A DNA stretch of 64,000 nucleotides from Lineus longissimus. Taxonomy: Eukaryota > Nemertea > Pilidiophora > Heteronemertea > Lineidae. Position numbers and translations under genes: made by a program. The DNA lies in NCBI RefSeq assembly GCF_910592395.1, contig NC_088321.1, positions 7,628,001 to 7,692,000 on the forward strand, in the 5' to 3' direction. A model generated the notes under the pieces. That model was not told the origin of the DNA and did not search any database. It was given only the letters and a program-made list of their open reading frames with translations. Positions 58,799 through 64,000 of the stretch are shown piece after piece. The stretch's first letter is position 1. Every line of letters begins with the position of its first letter.

Positions 58799-59751
58799 GT
58801 AATTATCATTATCATTCATACCTCATTAGCATGTGAACCAATCGCGTCGCGTCCTTTGCGATCACGGCAAAGCCTCATGGAATAATGTCTTTCACCGTTG
58901 AATAATTTTTCATATTCCATGCCTACAACTTCAATTTCTTCATATTCCATGGCTAGAAGTTCAATACTAATATAATATCCAAGATAAAGTTACAAGAAGT
59001 AGTCAATAGGGGTCTCTCACCTCTCACTGTATGTCCACACTATTCACGCTTGTATGAGGAATAAATTCAATGCTGAATCTAACAACACCCAGTGCCCTTA
59101 CTCTGTATATTAGTCACTGGAAGATGGCCCATTTCACTCCTTGCTTCTACTTCACCTATAGTCTCATTGCAAACGCCTCAGTTCTATGATATCACATTCA
59201 CTTTCAGCTGTCATGCAACGCAACAACTGTGCTATCTGCCATCGCACATCAACGAAGAAGTGCAGCCGCCCACATTCCACCTCACGTCTGTCCGACCAGC
59301 TGCAATCCTCGAGGACGCCCCACTGTACCACGATTTCACTACGATGTTTGACAAGAAGGAGCAGTGCGCGAGATAGGCTAATGAGCAGACTTCCCTCGCT
59401 TGAGTTTCGGAAGAATGTTCCATATCGCGCTAAGCTGACCACTGCTGACCATGACAGGCGTGCATTGGACTGGTACAGGTTGGAACTGAACATTGAATAT
59501 GCTGGTGGTGACGCTTTCTGATGAGAAGTTGGTCGTGACTGATGCAGTATCCTTGGACTTGTCCACAGCATCGTTCAATCATTGCTCTCTGAGCTGCCTT
59601 GATTCTGTACTTACCCAAATACTAAGACCAAATGCCTCTTGACTGTGCTTTAAGAGAGACTGGCGCCATGCCTAGAGATATGACTGACCCCTATTGGCAA
59701 ATTTGTATGACTTTATCTTGCCTACCTAGCTGCTGCCTATAGTCTCCCTTT
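58471..59751. mobile_element. TAAAGGG-ended TIR element (~1.28 kb)
   Basis: Left TAAAGGGGCACTATTGC... and right, read inward, TAAAGGGAGACTATAGGC share about 75 bp including AGCAGCTAGGTAGGCAAGAT. An internal direct copy of part of the left arm lies at about 58980-59170. The family also occurs at 32724-33135. No complete transposase; possible gene remnants at 59186-59521. Confidence 0.55.
59186..59521 (+). pseudogene. Coding-like remnant inside the TAAAGGG-ended element
   Basis: Two overlapping plus-strand frames look protein-like. One has QLCYLPSHINEEVQPPTFHL and then DAPLYHDFTTMFDKKEQCAR before a TAG (TAT in the copy at 57366). The other, 111 codons, has NNCAICHRTSTKKCSRPHS and ends NIEYAGGDAF. 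I cannot decide which was coding; no family recognised. The duplicated part at 57366 suggests element-borne sequence. Confidence 0.25.
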
Positions 59752-59989
59752 AACTGCGGAACACTTCAAAGTCGATAAAATGTCATGTTCCACCTTTTAA
59801 TGTGTTCAGACCGCCATTTTCAAAATAATCAAGTCAGGACACTGCCTTCTAGTCTCATAATAAATTTTGCTTTCCTCAATAATAACATTTCTTCTTCTTC
59901 AATGCTTTCATCATTCCAAACTTCTCCTCCTCTGACTTTTACAGGGGTACAGTCATGGCAATCAAAACCCAAATACTGAGACCAAATGC

Positions 59990-60053
59990 CTGTTGACTGT
60001 GCTTTAAGAGAGACTGGCGCCATGCCTAGTCTCTCTTAAAGCACAGTCAACAG
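59990..60053. repeat. Perfect 26-bp-stem hairpin with 12-nt loop
   Basis: 59990-60015 and 60028-60053 are exact reverse complements; the loop is GGCGCCATGCCT. The left arm and loop also occur as a direct copy at about 59640-59675. Could be a fresh inverted duplication, a MITE footprint or an expressed hairpin. Confidence 0.9.
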
Positions 60054-60191
60054 ACACCAACCCCCTCAGACTCAGAAACCACAAACGCCCAACCCTTCCT
60101 GCTACCTTAATACTTCTGGATTGACCTTATAATTGGCATGCATCCTTCAAAATAACGTTGTAGTTGTTGGGACCTATTAGTGCAATAATAA

Positions 60192-60231
60192 CTGAGACAA
60201 GACGTCTATTAAAATAGACGTATTGTCTCAG
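60192..60231. repeat. 18-bp-stem hairpin, 4-nt loop
   Basis: CTGAGACAAGACGTCTAT pairs with the downstream arm at one mismatch. The GAGACAAGAC start resembles the TIR of the MITEs at 27770 and 28756, so it may be two fused ends of that family. Confidence 0.7.
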
Positions 60232-61507
60232 ACATGGGAGTGGTACGCATGGGCAACAGAATGAAGCCGGTCTAGAAGGTTGAAATGACCCAGAATAGAA
60301 TATCGCTAAATTCTGTCATACGCTTTAAATCTCTTAGCTATTGACGGTCATGGCCGCTACAGAAAAATACACCATAATCCGTCAGAATATAAAGGGACTG
60401 ACAATTTGTTCAGGGAAAAATCTTCTACCATCACTGGTTCACTGCGTATAGAGTGTATGTAGAACGACCCGGTCCCGGATTGATCATGACAACTTCAACA
60501 TGACAGACATCGAGACACCATCAACAGCCTGCACACCTAGGTTATCAAAACCTCACACAGCAGCGCTTTTAATACATAATAAACAGTGGCACAAACCTCT
60601 ACATCCGGGATCTACGTGATTAGCAATTCAAATGGCTGCACCATACACCCTGTACACACCCCTATGTCACATGCCGCGTCACTGCCAGAATCTGGGCTGA
60701 CGTAGTATGCCTGACCTGTCTAGCTGGCCGTTACGTGTCACTACTGTTTCTACATGACAAAAACATTTTTGTGACCTATCAAATAAGTTTTAGATTGAGA
60801 ACAGGTCTTCTGGTAGATAGAAATAAAGATACCTGACACGAAAATATAAAAATGAATTCTTTGTCGCTAATTGTATTTTGCCACCTGCTTAAAATAGTAC
60901 CTCTATATACACAAATCCACGTGGCTGTCATTTAATCCTGATGAAAAGTTTTTGTTGAAGTTAGTTCACAATAGTCATGCAGCAAATGGTAAATATTTGG
61001 TAAGAAATGTGGTAATGTGTTTTGAAATACATGTATGTTAGTGCAATTGTCGTATTGGGGAAACCAACACAGTAATTATAACCAAAGGTCAAGAGCGAGA
61101 ATTCAACCCACAGGAGGTGGCTTGGATTGCTGTTCATATGATTACCACAGAAGCAAAATTGAAATTTTATGTTTTCATCATCATATGCTAATGATAAAAT
61201 GACATGGGATAGCGAGAGGCGTCGTCGATATTTATGTGAATTGTCATTAATTAATCACAGAGCTTTTATGTTAAGATGCGTCCAGGGGTATAAGAGGTCC
61301 ACCAGAAGTGGGGAGCGCATTGACTCCTGAATATAGAGGATGCAGTGACACGCTGTTGACAGCCCTGCATGCCGACACCAGGCCATTTTTAGCCTAGACA
61401 TTATGACAACATGGACAGTACTAGATATCGAGTCAACATTGATAGCCTTGACACTGGTACATCAAAAACTTTGACAACAAGACAATTCAGACTCTTCGAC
61501 AACGGTG
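60232..61507. other. No gene seen
   Basis: Unrecognised non-coding DNA. Confidence 0.35.
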
Positions 61508-62452
61508 ACTGCCCATAAGTCCGAAGGTTCACAAGTCCGAAGGTTCACAAGTCCGAAGGTCCATAAGACCACAAAGGAAACATCCCATTTTGAAAACGAC
61601 CCAAAATTTCGAAGGTCCACAGTTCCGAAGGTCCGTAGGTCCGAAAGACCATAAGTCCGAAAGTAATGTAAAATGGTCCACAAGTCCGAAGGTTCACAAG
61701 TCCGAAGGTCCATAAGTCCGAAGGTCCATAAGACCACAAAGGAAAAATCCCATTTTGAAAACGACCAAAAATTCCGAAGGTCCACGGTTCCGAAGGTCCG
61801 TAAGTCCGAAAGACCATAAGTCCGAAAGTAATGTAAAATGGTCCACAAGTCCGAAGGTTCCCAAGTCCGAAGGTCCATAAGTCCGAAATCCCATTTTAAA
61901 GCGCGTGTATGTTATTCTTAGTCTATGTAGCATCAATAATAGGCGAAATCATCAAATAGAGCCTACGTGGAAACCCGATTCTGCGAATCACCCTGACCCA
62001 TGCCAGCATCACGCGATTTTCTGTGCAGGTAGTCATTTTTTACAATGGCGGACGTGACAAGAGGGCTGAAGAAGGACTCAAAAGTTTTAATTTTCAATGA
62101 CTTCCGCTACCATCGTAACAAGAATGCCACGGAAAAGATATACTGGCGATGCTGGATTATTTTCATTAAGGGGTAAAATCGGGAGAACGCTGCCCCCCCC
62201 CCCCCCCCCCCCACGGAAAACCCTGAAAAAGCCTTGGTGCTGAAAGTGTTAATACATAGAAGATTTTTGGTTTAATAGGCCAAAAATCATCAATTTCAAA
62301 TTTTGTTTTCGGACTTATGGACCTTCGGACTTATGGACCTTCGGAATTGGGCACCTTCGGACTAGTGGACCTTCGGAATGGGGACCTTCGGACTTGTGAA
62401 CCTTCGGACTTGTGAACCTTCGGACTTATGGACCTTCGGACTTATGGGCAGT
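61508..62452. mobile_element. TIR element with tandem AAGTCCGAAGGT repeats in both ends
   Basis: Left end ACTGCCCATAAGTCCGAAGG and right end CCTTCGGACTTATGGGCAGT are inverted. Each end carries several tandem ~14-bp variants of CATAAGTCCGAAGGTC. The left part has an internal duplication of ~180 bp (from about 61550 and 61732). A 20-bp C tract is at 62193-62212. The long minus-strand frames here are repeat artefacts. Confidence 0.7.
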
Positions 62453-64000
62453 AATCTCGACAACAGGACTCCAAAGGTTTGTACACAGCGCGATAGCTTG
62501 TACAGTATTTTGATACTGTAGAAGTAAAATATGCCATTAGGACAGCCAAATCCGAACAGGTTTTGAGATGCGAGTGAAGAAAAGGGTCACAATGATTGGG
62601 CCTGTAACTCGGATATCTGTGGAAGTGCCAGTGGTACCAGTAGAGTTAGATAGCAGGAAACTTTCCGAAAATGCCAGTGACAGAGTGTCAAGATTTGGAC
62701 AGTGCATAATTGTGTTGCCAGTGATCAGTGATAGACCCGGGCTGGAGATGAGAGATGGCGCTGCTGTAATAAATATATACATGTATAGGGGCAGTCTGGT
62801 AGAATATTACTCTTCGTCATTAAGAGGCAGTAATTAGGGAAAGTGTTGATACATCATTGATAGGGCCGGATTACATTTGTAATCACAATATTTGGGAAAG
62901 TGTTGAGACGGTATATAGCGACAGAAAGTCATTGGTGACAGTCGTGGTAAAGCGGCATTGTCAGAGTCACAATATCAGGGTGGTGTTTCATCGTTATTGA
63001 CAGAGTTACAAAGTCAAGGAGAGTGTTGCGATGACACTGATATAGTCACAATGTTAGGGACGGTGCTGAGTTGCCAATAATATAATTCACAAGGCTATCG
63101 GCCTCAGGTTCACAATTAGATTGGTTAGACCACAGGCCACTGAAACTTAGGTACTGTTGTATAGCTTGATATTCTTTTGGCACATTGCCAATGCCAATTG
63201 CCACTTGCCAGGTATTGAACTAACCCATGAAAAAGCTCGAAGTCACATGAGATACAAAATGGTGGACGAACCAGAAAAATGTAGACAGCGAGATTTCAAC
63301 ATGAAAATTGTCAACAAAAACACCTTTAGTTACGAACTTGATCTTCTCTTGCAAAAGATTGGATACATAATCTAACACATGGGGATGACGAAGGTATAGT
63401 TGTCATTAAAAATAAAAGCAATCTTACGGACCAAAATGCTACCGTAGTTTCAATGTTCAACTTTCAGCCCTTCGATTCAAATTTACCGCCTGAAAACTTA
63501 GAAGGCGGTACCGCACTCATGGAAATCAATGACGCAATACTCTATAAGACCACGTCGAAATAATCCTCAAAAATAAGAAATAAATTGCAATAAACACATA
63601 AAACGCTCACACATGAATTTTGGCGAAAAAAACTAGGTTTGTCAATCACGTTCTATTTTACAATTCGATATTCTCAAAGGGAAGGTTCTAATCCATGAAG
63701 TGAATATACTCTCAACAATGTGAGCATATTTTCGTCATTCCCGCATAACTGTTCAACAGTCAACGTCCAACGACAATCCTACTCGACAAATGGTAATATT
63801 TATTCATGTCAAATACCTTGAAAACCTTTTTATTTGATTTTAAAAGCAGTTATCGAGTAAACGGACATCATCCAAAATATCCACGAAATAAACGGACAAA
63901 CGGACAAAATACCTTTTCTCAAAATAACTAGCGATTTATACCAAATAAACCTGACGGGAAACAGAAGAACTGCATACAAATTTAGCCAGGCTATGAAAAA
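62453..64000. other. No confident gene; imperfect ~60-bp tandem repeat at 62838-63090
   Basis: At 62838-63090 degenerate units share TCACAATAT, GGGAAAGTGTTGA and TTGACAGAGT-like blocks. A 72- and an 89-codon frame nearby lack domain or splice support. Confidence 0.35.

Noticed and set aside
59164-59571. 135-codon minus-strand frame
   Set aside because: Overlaps the plus-strand coding-like remnant; low-complexity Ser/Leu-rich and no splice context.
61462-61936. Three long minus-strand frames (80-138 codons) rich in DLRT, YGPS and FRTYG repeats
   Set aside because: They are translations of the tandem AAGTCCGAAGGT repeat in three frames; every frame is open because the repeat lacks stops.

Overview
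The window looks like a transposon-rich euchromatic stretch of a marine invertebrate genome. Spliceosomal introns with GT-AG borders, tRNA-derived SINE remains, non-LTR, Ty3/gypsy and pogo elements, HECT-type relics and many terminal-inverted-repeat (TIR) elements all point to a metazoan. Interspersed elements made of a left end, 1-5 tandem ~302-bp units, a (GAC)n tract and a short right tail resemble the Helentron-related 'pearl'-type elements known from molluscs and other invertebrates. A lophotrochozoan is my best guess, but the taxon cannot be fixed from the sequence alone.

Layout. 1-7 kb: a TIR element with CRE motifs, local duplications, an ~80-bp tandem repeat and an apparently intact two-exon pogo/Tigger-type transposase on the minus strand. 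7-9.6 kb: a foldback element carrying a LINE tail, then a pearl-like unit split by a solo LTR with a 4-bp target-site duplication (TSD). 10-16.6 kb: two oppositely oriented copies (A and B) of an unusual TIR element packed with CAGTCA/CAGTG motifs. Copy B sits inside a decayed HECT-domain gene. 17.4-31 kb: the best candidate for a real host gene, on the minus strand, with at least eleven small exons whose splice phases fit from an ATG at 31041 to a stop at 17385. Its introns hold two foldback elements, a large pearl-like array, paired MITEs and a pogo MITE. Its one disrupted exon is a 36-nt minisatellite coding for a Ser/Pro/Ala/Gly repeat.

31-49.8 kb: more TIR elements, three pearl-like arrays (one almost identical to that at 22 kb), a gypsy gag relic, and a graveyard of LINE and gypsy pol fragments (41.6-45.4 kb). 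A PIF/Harbinger-like element at 47.6-48.8 kb carries a ~205-codon ORF. 50-53.3 kb: four tandem ~400-bp units, each with a candidate 9-nt micro-exon on the minus strand between clear splice signals, downstream of a 159-nt exon-like ORF. This is the most intriguing structure here. 54-62.5 kb: further TIR elements, a tRNA-derived SINE, a perfect 26-bp-stem hairpin and an element with tandem short repeats in its ends.

No rRNA, intact tRNA, CRISPR array or prokaryote-style operon was seen. The regulatory potential is mainly in the repeats: each ~302-bp unit carries a match to the CTCF core, a DR3 nuclear-receptor pair and an SF-1/ERR-type site. All functional statements are inferred from reading the sequence; no search was run.
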